Under the pieces are notes generated by a model, which did no database searches, was not told the origin of the DNA, and saw only the letters and a list, made by a program, of their open reading frames with translations. Both the position numbers and the translations under genes were made by a program. This document shows positions 19,815-29,242 of a stretch of DNA of 64,000 nt, piece after piece. Positions within the stretch are counted from its first letter, which is position 1. Every line of letters begins with the position of its first letter. Source of the stretch: Methylobacter psychrophilus (lineage in GTDB: Bacteria > Pseudomonadota > Gammaproteobacteria > Methylococcales > Methylomonadaceae); contig NZ_JAOEGU010000013.1 of assembly GCF_025583945.1 (NCBI RefSeq), positions 1-64,000 of the forward strand, read 5' to 3'.

Positions 19815-21596
19815 GTGAAGCGATGCGAAAAACAAATAATGTTGGATTGTAAGAACAGCTCCCCCTCGGCTTCAGGATTTCCTACAGCAATGGCGGCGGG
19901 TTATTCAGTGTTAGCTGCCAAATTACGGCTGGTGCTGGTTTTTTCACGGAGAACAAATTTATCCCGTAAACATAGGTTTCCGAAATTGGCGCTCTGGATG
20001 ATTACTTGTGCAATCTCATGCTTCATAGTGTGGCCATCTACTTGTATGGCCGATGTGCGTGAGCTTGCAGGACTCTGGTATCAAGTTTCGGAGGACTGGG
20101 TTTATAAGGGGCAGACCGATCTTGCTGTTGCAGGGCTCAAGCCGGTAGCTAAGGTGGAGTTGACCGGAGGCCATTTTTGGCAGCAGGTGGATTTCGACAT
20201 CAATACTGCCGGCCGCCATGTACTGGATTTTAAGAATACCAGTACCATTGGATATTTTCGCCATATCATTCTTGATGCGCACCAACATCCGGTTGCCGAT
20301 TTGCAAGGTGGCATCCAGAGTAGCGAGGTTAATTCGTTTTTCTTGCGGCATGGTCGTGAGTTCGACCTTCCCGCTGGTCATTATCGCCTACTGACCGAAC
20401 TGAATTCCCCTTTCTTTCTGGCTGAGCCGCAACCTTATCTGGATATGTTGGATACTTACCGACAGGCAATCAAGCCGGGTAATGCCCTAACACTGATGTG
20501 TATGGGGATGTTTATGGGCTTGATTGTTTATTACGCGGCGCTGGCGATGGTGCGCCAACGCTTGGCAGAAGCATCGTACTCGACCTTCATCTTGGGTAAT
20601 TTGTTGTTCAATGGCACGGCACTGCAAGTGTTCCCGGAACTGTTCGACCTGCACTGGATTTATCTGATCAGCTATCCCATCTTGTTTTCCAATTGCGCTT
20701 ATATCCTGTTCGTGATGTCCTTATTGAAAATTCGGCATAACGATTATCCGCGCCTTTACACTGTCGGAGTAGTTTTATTGGCACTGCTGGTCGGACTGGT
20801 TGTACTGGCGATGGCCAGGCCGAACTGGTCGCTGGAGCTTGCTCGTTATGGTGTCGGAGTGTTCCTGATTTACGGTTTGATTGCCGGTATAGTGCGCTCG
20901 CTTAAAGGTAGCGTTACTGCGCGTCTTTATCTATGTGCCGTTGGAACGTTTTTTGTGTTGGGAATAACCACGATCTCGGTTAACAGCCTCAGTTTCTTTA
21001 CCCTATATGTCGAACATCTGGGCCTTTTTTCGGTGTCGGTAGAGATCCTGCTACTGGCGCTGCTACAATCGTATCAGTTTGCCCAGCTTTTTCGTGAGAA
21101 GGAGTATGCGATAGAACAAATGGAGCTGAGTAATCGCATTTCCCGCACAGATGCCCTGACCGGTCTGCCCAACCGTTTAGCACTGGATCTAGCGCTGGAA
21201 AACTTGCCACAGCATGGCAGTCTGACCTTTATCGATATGGACGGTCTCAAGTATTACAACGACCAGTTCGGGCATGAGCGTGGCGATGGATTGCTGTGCA
21301 CTTTCGCTATACACTTAAGTCAGCGCTTGGGAGACGCTGCCCAGGCACACCGTCTGGGCGGCGACGAGTTTGCCATTACCTGCGAGCAAGGGGATGTGCC
21401 GTGGGTCGAAAGGATGCTGACGCAGACTGTTGAAGACTTACGTGCCAGTGGGTTTGAGTTTGCCGGCGCCAGTTCCGGTTCGGCGCATATCCACGAAATT
21501 CAGGGCAAAGAAGATATTAAGCATATGGCTGATTGCCGAATGTATGCAAATAAGCGTTTGCGCAAGCTGAGCCGTTCTGGAGATCATGAAAATTAG
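19815..21596 (+). CDS. Membrane diguanylate cyclase with 7TM-DISM sensor region
   Basis: A hydrophobic N-terminal segment ends near CMADV (residue ~78). It is followed by an extracytoplasmic beta-rich sensor domain of the 7TMR-DISMED2 kind (to ~215), about seven membrane segments (225-420), and a cytoplasmic GGDEF domain. The GGDEF motif is intact at residues 515-519 (RLGGDEFAI), with DALTGLPNR and FIDMDGLKYYND upstream, so c-di-GMP synthesis is expected. The RxxD inhibitory site normally found just before GGDEF is absent. The frame opens with GTG at 19815. ATGs at 19839 and 19890 are alternatives, and I see no strong ribosome-binding site to decide. Its divergence from an adhesin locus fits a switch between motility and attachment, but this is only context. 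Confidence 0.92.
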   Translation: MKRCEKQIMLDCKNSSPSASGFPTAMAAGYSVLAAKLRLVLVFSRRTNLSRKHRFPKLALWMITCAISCFIVWPSTCMADVRELAGLWYQVSEDWVYKGQTDLAVAGLKPVAKVELTGGHFWQQVDFDINTAGRHVLDFKNTSTIGYFRHIILDAHQHPVADLQGGIQSSEVNSFFLRHGREFDLPAGHYRLLTELNSPFFLAEPQPYLDMLDTYRQAIKPGNALTLMCMGMFMGLIVYYAALAMVRQRLAEASYSTFILGNLLFNGTALQVFPELFDLHWIYLISYPILFSNCAYILFVMSLLKIRHNDYPRLYTVGVVLLALLVGLVVLAMARPNWSLELARYGVGVFLIYGLIAGIVRSLKGSVTARLYLCAVGTFFVLGITTISVNSLSFFTLYVEHLGLFSVSVEILLLALLQSYQFAQLFREKEYAIEQMELSNRISRTDALTGLPNRLALDLALENLPQHGSLTFIDMDGLKYYNDQFGHERGDGLLCTFAIHLSQRLGDAAQAHRLGGDEFAITCEQGDVPWVERMLTQTVEDLRASGFEFAGASSGSAHIHEIQGKEDIKHMADCRMYANKRLRKLSRSGDHEN

Positions 21597-21611
21597 ATCT
21601 AACATATACTC

Positions 21612-21760
21612 CGCACGGTCACATTTTCGGTTTTCTGATCGGCCATTTTATCCGATAGCTGCGTTGCAAAAATAGTTACATAGCTAGCTATGCGCCTGTT
21701 TTTGCACCTTGCTCTCGAATAAAATAACTCGATCATAAATTCCGTAAACATGACCGCGCG
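21612..21760. repeat. ~150-bp imperfect palindrome
   Basis: The outer arms CGCACGGTCACATTTTCGG and CCGTAAACATGACCGCGCG pair with few mismatches. Inner arms (CTGATCGG..ATTTTATCCGA, GTTGCAAAAA) pair with TTTTTGCACC, TCGAATAAAAT and CGATCAT. The centre is the perfect palindrome CATAGCTAGCTATG at 21679-21692. It fills the whole gap between two genes and would form a long hairpin in DNA or RNA. A MITE or REP-type origin is plausible. Confidence 0.8.
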
Positions 21761-21785
21761 AAGTATAACTAGCAGGAGAAGAGTA

Positions 21786-22940
21786 ATGCATCGTGTTTGT
21801 GGTTTGGTTTGGCCGATCGTTTTATCGATCGTATTACCGCTTGTGGCGGCGTGGTTTGCTTATCCTGAAACGCATTTGCCGCCCGGTTTCGGGATTTTTC
21901 CACCGCTATTCGTGGACAACCCTCCCGGTTTCAATTTGGTAATCTTCGTTGCGCTGGCGCTAATCGAAGTTGCCATCATCTTCTTTCTGCTGTTTCCTGA
22001 ATGGTTCGGCTTTAATATCCCGACCCCACCGCCCAAGCCTACCGCAGTTTCGTTCCCGGTGTGGTTTTGGATAGGCGCGGCGCTAACGCTATTTTTTTGG
22101 TGGCTGATGTGGAAACGGATCACACCGTTTGGCGACTTAGTCTATTACGCCTTTACGCCTTTGTGGTGGGGCTTTATTTTGGTGCTGGACGGGCTGGTAT
22201 ATCGCCGTAGTGGCGGTTATTCGCTACTGGCCGCGCGTCCCAAAACCCTGATTATCAGTGCCGTGGTTTCTTTGATCGGTTGGTTCTATTTCGAGTATTT
22301 CGATTATTTCGCGTTGGGCAATTGGTACTACCCCAACAGTACGATGCCGGAACTCAGTCATTCCACTGTCGTACTGCTGTACTTGACCGCCTATACCACA
22401 GTCTGGCCTGCCATCTTCGAGTGGTATACCTTGCTAAATACCTTTCCCTGTTTGGCTAGCCGTTATAGTAACGGCCCAAAAGTAACATTGCCTGGCGGGT
22501 TGCTGTTATGGGGCGGCTTCTTTCTTATCTTTGTCGTGGTGTTCTTTCCCTACCCCTTGTTTTGGGTAATGTGGATCGGGCCGTTGGCGATCTTCTCCGG
22601 ACAACTGATCCGGAAAGGTATATGGAACCCGTTTACTACGATGGCAGAAGGCAACTGGGGGCCTGCCTTGCTGATGTCGCTTGGCGCCATGTTTAACGGT
22701 TTTTTCTGGGAATTATGGAATTGGGGTAGCGCTCATCCGGCACAACCGGTAACCAATCCTAATTATTGGATGTACGATATTCCTTACGTGAATGTTATCC
22801 ATATTTTCGCAGAAATGCCGTTGCTTGGATACATGGGCTATATGCCTTTTGGTATACTGGCTTGGGCGATATTCATCTGGCTGGGAGCATTGTTTGGCTT
22901 TGACACCAAGCTGCTTAAGGGCGATCTGGATAAAGGTTGA
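21786..22940 (+). CDS. Trp-rich polytopic membrane protein of unknown function
   Basis: I do not recognise the family. The 384 residues contain about nine to ten hydrophobic helices and an unusually high share of Trp, Phe and Tyr, with clusters such as WFWIGAALTLFFWWLMW and FFWELWNWGSAHP. Charged residues in helices include E in YFEYFDYF and E in FEWYT, which could be functional, but nothing points to a substrate. I chose ATG 21786 because AGGAGAAGAG lies just before it. An upstream in-frame ATG at 21750 falls inside the palindrome. It is downstream of the cyclase gene but separated by that palindrome. Confidence 0.75.
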   Translation: MHRVCGLVWPIVLSIVLPLVAAWFAYPETHLPPGFGIFPPLFVDNPPGFNLVIFVALALIEVAIIFFLLFPEWFGFNIPTPPPKPTAVSFPVWFWIGAALTLFFWWLMWKRITPFGDLVYYAFTPLWWGFILVLDGLVYRRSGGYSLLAARPKTLIISAVVSLIGWFYFEYFDYFALGNWYYPNSTMPELSHSTVVLLYLTAYTTVWPAIFEWYTLLNTFPCLASRYSNGPKVTLPGGLLLWGGFFLIFVVVFFPYPLFWVMWIGPLAIFSGQLIRKGIWNPFTTMAEGNWGPALLMSLGAMFNGFFWELWNWGSAHPAQPVTNPNYWMYDIPYVNVIHIFAEMPLLGYMGYMPFGILAWAIFIWLGALFGFDTKLLKGDLDKG

Positions 22941-23433
22941 AACAACGCAAGTAGGGATGGGGCGTTGCAGACTCATTTCCATTAGGAAAAAAATGCGGCC
23001 TATTGGATCGCATTAGACAAGGATATAGGGGTTCTAAGTTCTAAGCCCTAACCCCGGAAATTTTGGAATACCTGTTTTAATAAAAATAAGTGATTTTCCA
23101 TTAATTTCACTATTAAAATCATACTCCCAATGAAAAAACGTCAAAACCAAATCAGATCTACGTCCAACGTCGAGCAAAAAAAATTAAAATAACGACTATG
23201 CTAAACACTATAAAGCCGCTGTTATTGCTTAGATGATTGACCCGAAGGCTTCCTTCGCTGTCAGATTTATATAGATTCTCAGATAAATAATTTCGTTGCT
23301 AACAGATACCATCGCTTGAAGGGAATAAGGATTGTTATCTATACAAGCTTACCGCAACGTGTTGCGGAAATTTAATTTCTGAAAATCCATACATGACAAA
23401 CACACTATTCAACGCTTTTGGTTTTTACTATTT
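22941..23433. other. Intergenic region containing dispersed palindromic element copy 1
   Basis: About 490 bases with no supported gene. The right half holds the most diverged copy of the dispersed palindromic element (23270-23391), immediately upstream of the glucanase-like gene. Confidence 0.6.
23270..23391. repeat. Dispersed palindromic element, copy 1 (diverged)
   Basis: It begins TATAGATTCTCAGATAAAT and ends with GAAATTTAATTTCTGAAAA and CCATA, matching the ends of copies at 24443-24555, 46192-46289 and 52928-53041. The central hairpin is degraded here (aacagataccatcgcttgaa). Confidence 0.75.
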
Positions 23434-24399
23434 ATGAAATGTATTCTGTGGGTATTATTAAGTTTCTCGTTATTTGCCATGCAAAGCAGTCACGCTGAAA
23501 ACACCGCCCCACCTTTACAATGCGTGGCATTTAGCCCGTATGTCAATCAGCTCTCACCTCACCAAGGTGATGCCCCAAGCTCAGAGTTAATTGGCACATT
23601 GCTGGATACGCTCATTAATCAAACGCCGTTTCGTTGCATTATGACTTATGGTGTATTGGATGGGCTGGAGGCAATTTTCCCCGCTGCGAAGCAACGTGAT
23701 TTTAAAGTTATTGCCATTTTATGGCTCGATGAAAATAAAACGAAAAATTCAGAATCGATTTCTCAGGGTATCGCGTTAGCGCGACAATACCCCGAAACAA
23801 TTATTCGCTTAAGTTGTGGTTCGGAGGTCAGAACGCGAAACGCCTATGCGCTTGACGATGAAACTGATCGTTGCTTAAAGGCTCTTCGCGAGGCCAAAGT
23901 GCCGCAGCCTATTGGCGTAAATGATACCTGGTGGGAATGGTGCAATCAAACCTCGCCTTGTCAAAAAAATCATTTTAGCGATCAAGTCGATTGGATTGGC
24001 ATTAATATTTTTCCTTGGTGGGAAAATCGGTATTTCGATGATTTATTCTGCCTTTCATCAGAACAAGCAGCGGATTTTCATTTGGCGCGTTGGCAAGATG
24101 TAACTAACGCCAATCCAACCAAAGAAGTCATTGTGACCGAATTTGGCTGGCCATCGGGCCCAAAAGATCAGTCTCAAATTGGCTTAAAAACCAATAAATC
24201 CTGCGGTGTTGCCAATAGAGAAAAACAACAACACGTTATAGAAACCACATTCAAAAAATTTGCAGAAAAAAGGGTTATAGGCATTGCTTTCGAGGCATTT
24301 TCAGAAATATGGAAGCCTACTGTAACTGATAGTAACTTTGAGCACTTTTGGGGATTATGTGACAATATGCCACCTTATACTTGTCATTTTGCATTCTGA
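23434..24399 (+). CDS. Secreted GH17-like beta-1,3-glucanase family protein
   Basis: A signal peptide (to about AMQSSHA, residue 21) precedes a TIM-barrel glycosidase of the GH17 type. The nucleophile motif VTEFGWPSG contains Glu236. The proton-donor position is probably Glu131 in SCGSEVRTRNA (GSE in place of the usual GNE). VDWIGINIFPWW and FEAFSEIWKP also fit GH17. The protein would act in the periplasm or outside the cell on beta-1,3-glucan or a related linkage, but the substrate cannot be read from sequence. Several Cys residues suggest disulfides. The gene stands alone between two copies of the dispersed palindromic element, which may hint at movement as a unit. The 321-residue length is usual for a single-domain member. 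Confidence 0.85.
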   Translation: MKCILWVLLSFSLFAMQSSHAENTAPPLQCVAFSPYVNQLSPHQGDAPSSELIGTLLDTLINQTPFRCIMTYGVLDGLEAIFPAAKQRDFKVIAILWLDENKTKNSESISQGIALARQYPETIIRLSCGSEVRTRNAYALDDETDRCLKALREAKVPQPIGVNDTWWEWCNQTSPCQKNHFSDQVDWIGINIFPWWENRYFDDLFCLSSEQAADFHLARWQDVTNANPTKEVIVTEFGWPSGPKDQSQIGLKTNKSCGVANREKQQHVIETTFKKFAEKRVIGIAFEAFSEIWKPTVTDSNFEHFWGLCDNMPPYTCHFAF

Positions 24400-24442
24400 T
24401 AACAATCCTAAAAATCCAACGTAAACTGGCCTAAATTGCATA

Positions 24443-24555
24443 TATAGATTTTCAGATAAATAATTTCTATGCTATCGGATACCATCCCTTTAAGGGATGT
24501 TATCCGTGCAAACCAAATCATCATGTTATGGAAGTTTAATTTCTGAAAGTCTATA
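24443..24555. repeat. Dispersed palindromic element, copy 2
   Basis: Its ends are TATAGATTTTCAGATAAAT and TTAATTTCTGAAAGTCTATA, which are inverted relative to each other. A central hairpin is formed by GGATACCATCCCTTT and AAGGGATGTTATCC. The closest relatives are copies 3 and 4. Confidence 0.88.
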
Positions 24556-24692
24556 TGCACTCAGAAAGTTAACTTTTACATTGATAAAAAACAATTAGTC
24601 AAGCGTTATTTACAAGCCAAGAATAACAGTATATTAACTGGTAATTACATTCTGATAACCACGTATAGTGGAAATTTTCAGGTTAAATGCTG

Positions 24693-24717
24693 CGTTCCCA
24701 CACAGAGCATGGGAACG
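24693..24717. repeat. REP-like palindrome (CGTTCCCA / TGGGAACG)
   Basis: The sequence cgttccca-cacagagca-tgggaacg forms an 8-bp perfect stem. It is of the type widely dispersed in gammaproteobacterial intergenic DNA. It lies just past the stop codon of the minus-strand gene at 24732, where it might also act as a transcript end. Confidence 0.6.
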
Positions 24718-24731
24718 ACCATAGCGCGCAA

Positions 24732-25127
24732 TTAATCAATTTTTTCCAGAGCTGGAACTTTGGCTTGAAGCAACTCCGTTAAAAGCTCAAGTTGAGCATT
24801 TAAATGAGGTATGGCAGGAATTTTCCAGGCTTTCCCTGTGATACGGGACAATATATTATTCAACCAAGGTCTATCCGATGTTGCTTGATGAATGATAAAT
24901 CGGTAGGATTCACCATCGTTTAAAACAGCAAAGTCTTCGAGATAAATTTCAATCGTCTCTTTTTCACCATAGAGCCTTGTTTGAACGTAGACTTTTCGTG
25001 CTTCGAGGTCAAAATTAAACGCTGTTAATTCTGCAATGCCTTTAAGAATTATATTTGCCCCCCAAATGATCAATAGGTCTGGTGTCAGTTTTATTATTAT
25101 TTTTAGTAAAGTAGATTTGATACTCAT
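24732..25127 (-). CDS. Conserved hypothetical protein, 131 aa
   Basis: I do not recognise this protein. It has an amphipathic N-terminal helix (SIKSTLLKIIIKLTPDLLIIW) that could associate with the membrane, then a small alpha/beta region with a clear two-strand pattern (ARKVYVQTRLYGEKETIEIYLEDFAVL). The C-terminal half is helical (LNAQLELLTELLQAKVPALEKI). There is no transmembrane segment long enough to be sure of and no catalytic motif. It stands alone, pointing away from the HAF-repeat gene's promoter side. Confidence 0.65.
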   Translation of the reverse strand: MSIKSTLLKIIIKLTPDLLIIWGANIILKGIAELTAFNFDLEARKVYVQTRLYGEKETIEIYLEDFAVLNDGESYRFIIHQATSDRPWLNNILSRITGKAWKIPAIPHLNAQLELLTELLQAKVPALEKID

Positions 25128-25438
25128 TTTTTAGTCTTTATTCGCTAACAGGATAAGATCTTTAATTTTAACCATTGTTTGCATGGTTGTGTTACAAATT
25201 TTATAAAATTCCAATATCGACTTTTGGTTACCCAGATTTATAGAAACCTGTGACCACTATTGAAAGCATCTATTAATTTTAGACATCGCGTGCATTAATT
25301 ATGGCGACTTTCCATGAGTAAACTGCTATCGGTAAAAGCGGATAATTCAATTTAGCCTTCTGTTGATTTCAGTTGTAGTTGGCTGAGTTGATCAGCGTAT
25401 GGCTGTCCAAGCAGGAAGTTAAAGTTACGAGAGCAAGC
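25128..25438. other. Intergenic region, nothing recognised
   Basis: About 310 AT-rich bases between two minus-strand genes. It presumably holds the promoter of the 131-residue protein gene. I see no repeat, RNA or coding signal. Confidence 0.5.
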
Positions 25439-26953
25439 TCACTTGCCGGTTTTAACGAACATAATGCAGGCATTCTGGTCATCAAAGCCATAAATTTTCC
25501 AACCATCACCCTTGCATTGCCTCTCATTGGTAGCAGGTGTCAAAAGGAAAGCACGGAACTTATCGTTAACCAATCCATATCCGACAATTTGCCCATTATT
25601 ATTGATGTCAAATGCCCAACTTAGCTTCCAGTCAGAATTTGGTCTAATCAACGTATTCAGATCAACTAGCTTTTTTTTGTCATAAAAAAAAGCATGCGCT
25701 TCAAATTTAATGCAAGGAACAAAACCCAAATTAGGATCATAACAAACATCATTATAGGGACTATATTTAACTCCAACAATTTGTCTCAGATCATTAATAC
25801 CAAAAGGCACTGTTTCCGGACTATTCTTGGAACCAAGATCAGTAAAAACGCCATTACTGTAAAGGAAGCCATGGAAAGCACTTTGATCCTTGGTAAGAAA
25901 CTCACCGACGATATCCCCATTGTTATTAATGTCTCTCGCATAACTTTCAGATTTGCTAAAGTCTAAAGGGGCTACCGGGTCAATGTCTTTCATAACACCA
26001 TTAAGATAAAAAAAGGCATGGGCTCTGCCATTATCTGGACCAGAAGCAAATCCAACAATCCTACCCTTATTGTTAATAGCAGTCGCGCCACTATAACCTC
26101 CAAAAGAACCAATGTCGGTTACCGCACCATTGCTATATAGAAAGGCATGTCGATTAATATAATCGATATAAGAATACCCGACAGCTTGCCCGCTTTTATT
26201 AATAGAAGTAGCAACGCCATTGAAATTGTATGGGGTAATGCCACCAAGAGAATCAAGAATAGTAATTTTACTGGTTTTAATACTATATATGGCTGGGTAG
26301 TAAATACCGTTATTAATTACTCCGCTGGCAATTTCACCACCATTAATACTTGACGGTCCGACCGTCTGTATGCTTTCGCTATTTAGGGGATAAAGATCCT
26401 TTATTTTACCTTTGCTGTTGAGAAAGGAATGAGTTTCGGTATCCCCTATCAGTCTGGATGCCCCAATGACTTCTCCAGAATCACTAATACCGTAAGCAAA
26501 GCTTTCTGTTCCTCCCAATGTCCCCATATCAGTAATAAAATATTTTATGGATTTATCAGTACTAACCGGGTCTTTATTAATTCGGCCTTGAACAGACAAC
26601 AAACTATTATCGTCTTCATTAATACTTCTATTGAGAATCACCATGTCGCTATTATCTCGTCTGTCGGTCGAGGCAGTGTTCGCTTTCAAATCTCTTAATA
26701 ATCGATGACCTATTTTCGAGCGCCCACTAAATATAATGGTGCTAAAAGTGTAATCGTCTTTCAACGAAGTTAGATTCTTGCCTTGATCATAAATCCTTCC
26801 ATCATCATAACCGGTCATGGCAATAGGTATTGGCATCACCTTTAGATCAGGATCTACTATAGACCCGGTACTACTTGAAAAAATACAGTTGGAATATGCA
26901 GTCAGAATTGTAAGAGTGATTAGAAGAGGAAATTTATTATTTATATATTTCAT
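25439..26953 (-). CDS. Secreted HAF-repeat protein
   Basis: A hydrophobic N-terminal segment (residues ~8-28) acts as signal peptide. From about residue 140 the protein is built from roughly seven copies of the extracellular HAF repeat: a GTLGG-S-A-GIN start, -G-IVG-, then HAF-Y-NG-M-DLG. Examples are YFITDMGTLGGTESFAYGI, NRHAFLYSNGAVTDIGSFGG and AHAFFYLNGVMKDID. Such repeats probably fold as a beta-propeller, and their function is not established. The C-terminus (CKGDGWKIYGFDDQNACIMF) has two Cys around a GW-F-F-Q pattern. That pattern resembles a short terminal motif seen on unrelated secreted bacterial proteins, and I give it as a resemblance only. The gene has no obvious operon partners. 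Confidence 0.85.
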   Translation of the reverse strand: MKYINNKFPLLITLTILTAYSNCIFSSSTGSIVDPDLKVMPIPIAMTGYDDGRIYDQGKNLTSLKDDYTFSTIIFSGRSKIGHRLLRDLKANTASTDRRDNSDMVILNRSINEDDNSLLSVQGRINKDPVSTDKSIKYFITDMGTLGGTESFAYGISDSGEVIGASRLIGDTETHSFLNSKGKIKDLYPLNSESIQTVGPSSINGGEIASGVINNGIYYPAIYSIKTSKITILDSLGGITPYNFNGVATSINKSGQAVGYSYIDYINRHAFLYSNGAVTDIGSFGGYSGATAINNKGRIVGFASGPDNGRAHAFFYLNGVMKDIDPVAPLDFSKSESYARDINNNGDIVGEFLTKDQSAFHGFLYSNGVFTDLGSKNSPETVPFGINDLRQIVGVKYSPYNDVCYDPNLGFVPCIKFEAHAFFYDKKKLVDLNTLIRPNSDWKLSWAFDINNNGQIVGYGLVNDKFRAFLLTPATNERQCKGDGWKIYGFDDQNACIMFVKTGK

Positions 26954-27595
26954 GGCGTAATCTCAAGTAGGAATGGTATTTGTAATTGATTCAGACAAAA
27001 AACCGAACTATCTTATGTTACTGTAACGCGGCCACACCAAGCAGTCCGGCTTGCCTGAATGAGGATACATAAATTTCTGTGCCTGGGAGACTGTGATAGA
27101 TTTGGCATTAATCATTAGTGGTCGATAATTTGATTAATGACCATCTCTAACCTTTTTTAGCCCAAACCGGCAAAAAATGTGCGGCCTTCTTGGTCAGTTA
27201 TTTAGGGACTTTTTAAACATTGTCGAAATAAAACGATTTCGCACAGCGGTTAAGATAATAGCAATATCAACGCTTGTAATGGGACACTGACGATCAACCA
27301 GTATTGGTGGGAAGATATAAAACGCCCCAATTTTTAATCATTAGGGAAAATCATAAAACTTAAAAATCAAATAAACAATACGTATAAATACCTACTCTAA
27401 CCAGAAAAATAAGTCATTTAATTATTCACAAACCTTTTTTAATCAAAGCAATACTCGCCAAAGTATTGCTATCGAGTAACTCAAAACAAGTAGCCGTTTA
27501 TAGAGTGTATTTATAATGACCCTCTCGTGTAACCTCTCATTTTTTAAGCGTAGCCGCCTCTTTTTTTTCTCGATTAAACGGCTAAAAATACAAAG
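26954..27595. other. Long intergenic region, no gene supported
   Basis: About 640 AT-rich bases between two minus-strand genes. A possible stem (TAGCCG ... CGGCTA) lies at 27549-27588, downstream of nothing on the plus strand and just past the stop of the minus-strand DUF4407 gene. Short minus-strand stretches around 27190-27330 have a coding look but contain stops in every frame. They might be an old gene remnant. Confidence 0.5.
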
Positions 27596-29242
27596 TTAAT
27601 CCTTAAAAAAATGGTCAAGCTTTTGACTATCTGCTTTGGCAAATAATCGAATCAGATTTTTAAGATTTTCATCCAAATTTTGTTCGAGCATGTTAACGTT
27701 TAAATTATCAATAATGGTTTTTTCCTGACTGGCAAGTTCAGAAAATTGCACCACAGCCTGATGTCGTTGATTGATAAATTCAAGTAACAAATCATGTGTT
27801 TCTGCCATATCGACTTTTGCTTCATAAACACCAGAGCGTGCCATTTTCAAAACCACAGCCAACATGTCAATGGCCAGAAATAACAACATAAAAATCAGAA
27901 AGATCAGTAAATTGTGCCAAGAAATACTATGGTCAGGAAAAATAAGTTGGTTAAGTATTTCTGTTTGAGTCAGCACGTCCGGCTTTAAATTAGTAATAAC
28001 CGCCTCTTTTTCTGCACAGCGCCGACTCATGAGTTGTTGTTGCTCACTAAGTGATTCGATACCTTTTTGATCCAAATCACGCTGTTTCACACGCGTTGTT
28101 TTTAACTCATCACGTTCTTTCTCGCATTGCTTTTTTGAGGCTTGTTTGATTTCGATTAATTGGTTGGCACTTTTTTCATTAAGCTGACTGATCTGCCCTT
28201 CCAGTGCAACTATATCTTTGCCCAACCTGATACTGTCATCTTTGCGGTCACTTGCCTGACTTAACCATTTTTTGCATTGCGTACCTTTTTTACAGCCACT
28301 AACGCCGGTAAAGCCGGTGCCGGCAGTGCCTTTTTTTTCTTTCTCGGCATTATCAATAAATAGTGCTGCATCTTGGTCAGCTTGTATTTTCTTGGCTTTT
28401 AAAACGTCCAACTCTTGAGTCAACTTTTCAATGGCAGATATTTCTTCCTGACTTGAAACAAGCCCGCTATCGTTACAAATAGCGGGCTCAAAAAGTTGAT
28501 TACTATTTTTTAAGTCACTACGAAGCGTGACCATTTTCTCGTCTAATAATCGAAGTTCGCTTTGAGGATTTTTTAAATCACATTGCAGCGCCAGATTATT
28601 GCGTTCAGTTTTAATGCGACCTTCGTTATAAGCGGCGTCTATACGTTCGCTAAATAACAGCAAAACAACCGGATGAGCAACAGTTACGGCAATAAGCAAA
28701 GCAATGGCAAACCTTAAGGAAAATTGCCCAAGCTTTCCCAAAAATGAAAAGCCTTTCCTGTAAGTTGCCAGTAATGCCCTATCCATCAGCAAAATCATGC
28801 ATGACCAAACAAGGGCTACGGGGACGATAATATAAGTACTAAAATTTAAGGTGTAGAGCAAAAATGAAGCGGTAACAATCGCCAATAAAGCAGGAATTAA
28901 AACGGTTCCACCGAGTGCTGCATGTTTTTTTTGTTCTGATTCCGGGCAAGTTGCCAAAATACCTGGACTAACGCCTGACAACCAAATAAAAAGTCTTTCG
29001 AGTTTATTAACCGAAAGTTTGGCTTCAGATGAATTATTCCTTAAATCTGAATGTTCAAGCACCCCAGCCAAATACTTACATTCTTCCATCGAGACATCAA
29101 AGCCCTGTTCTTTGGCAAAATCATAAATAATTTGCTCCTGATAGTCATTAGGAATCGCTTGTAAAGTTTTAGTGAACAATTGAAAAAAATCAAAATCATG
29201 CCTGATTTTTTGATAAAAACGTTGTACTTCTCCAAGCGACAT
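27596..29242 (-). CDS. Nif11-domain / DUF4407 membrane coiled-coil fusion protein
   Basis: Residues 1-55 follow the Nif11 domain pattern (SLGEVQRFYQKIRHD ... IIYDFAKEQGFDVSMEEC), best known as the leader of nitrile-hydratase-like RiPP precursors. Residues ~85-460 match DUF4407: LERLFIWLSGVSPGIL, paired membrane segments at ~108-150, another at ~175-198, a large extracytoplasmic or cytoplasmic coiled coil (~205-425) with several Cys, and a final membrane segment (~436-460) followed by KMARSGVYEAKVDM. The C-terminal ~80 residues are helical. No RiPP-modifying enzyme is nearby, so Nif11 here is probably an interaction domain, not a cleaved leader. The next gene upstream on the same strand (29464-29907) encodes another membrane protein and may be a partner. 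The function is unknown. Confidence 0.82.
   Translation of the reverse strand: MSLGEVQRFYQKIRHDFDFFQLFTKTLQAIPNDYQEQIIYDFAKEQGFDVSMEECKYLAGVLEHSDLRNNSSEAKLSVNKLERLFIWLSGVSPGILATCPESEQKKHAALGGTVLIPALLAIVTASFLLYTLNFSTYIIVPVALVWSCMILLMDRALLATYRKGFSFLGKLGQFSLRFAIALLIAVTVAHPVVLLLFSERIDAAYNEGRIKTERNNLALQCDLKNPQSELRLLDEKMVTLRSDLKNSNQLFEPAICNDSGLVSSQEEISAIEKLTQELDVLKAKKIQADQDAALFIDNAEKEKKGTAGTGFTGVSGCKKGTQCKKWLSQASDRKDDSIRLGKDIVALEGQISQLNEKSANQLIEIKQASKKQCEKERDELKTTRVKQRDLDQKGIESLSEQQQLMSRRCAEKEAVITNLKPDVLTQTEILNQLIFPDHSISWHNLLIFLIFMLLFLAIDMLAVVLKMARSGVYEAKVDMAETHDLLLEFINQRHQAVVQFSELASQEKTIIDNLNVNMLEQNLDENLKNLIRLFAKADSQKLDHFFKD

Larger units (their letters stand above)
24400..24731. other. Intergenic region with element copy 2 and a REP-like palindrome
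   Basis: About 330 bases without a gene. It contains the dispersed palindromic element copy 2 (24443-24555) and a short REP-like palindrome (24693-24717), and nothing else I can identify. Confidence 0.6.

Noticed and set aside
21750-21785. Upstream start for the Trp-rich membrane protein
   Set aside because: It lies at the edge of the palindrome and lacks a ribosome-binding site, while ATG 21786 has one.
27150-27340. Remnant of a transposase or other gene on the minus strand
   Set aside because: Frames are broken by stops and no family motif is recognisable.
27596-29242. RiPP biosynthetic cluster suggested by the Nif11 domain
   Set aside because: No modification enzyme, peptidase-transporter or short precursor peptide is adjacent, and the domain heads a large membrane protein.
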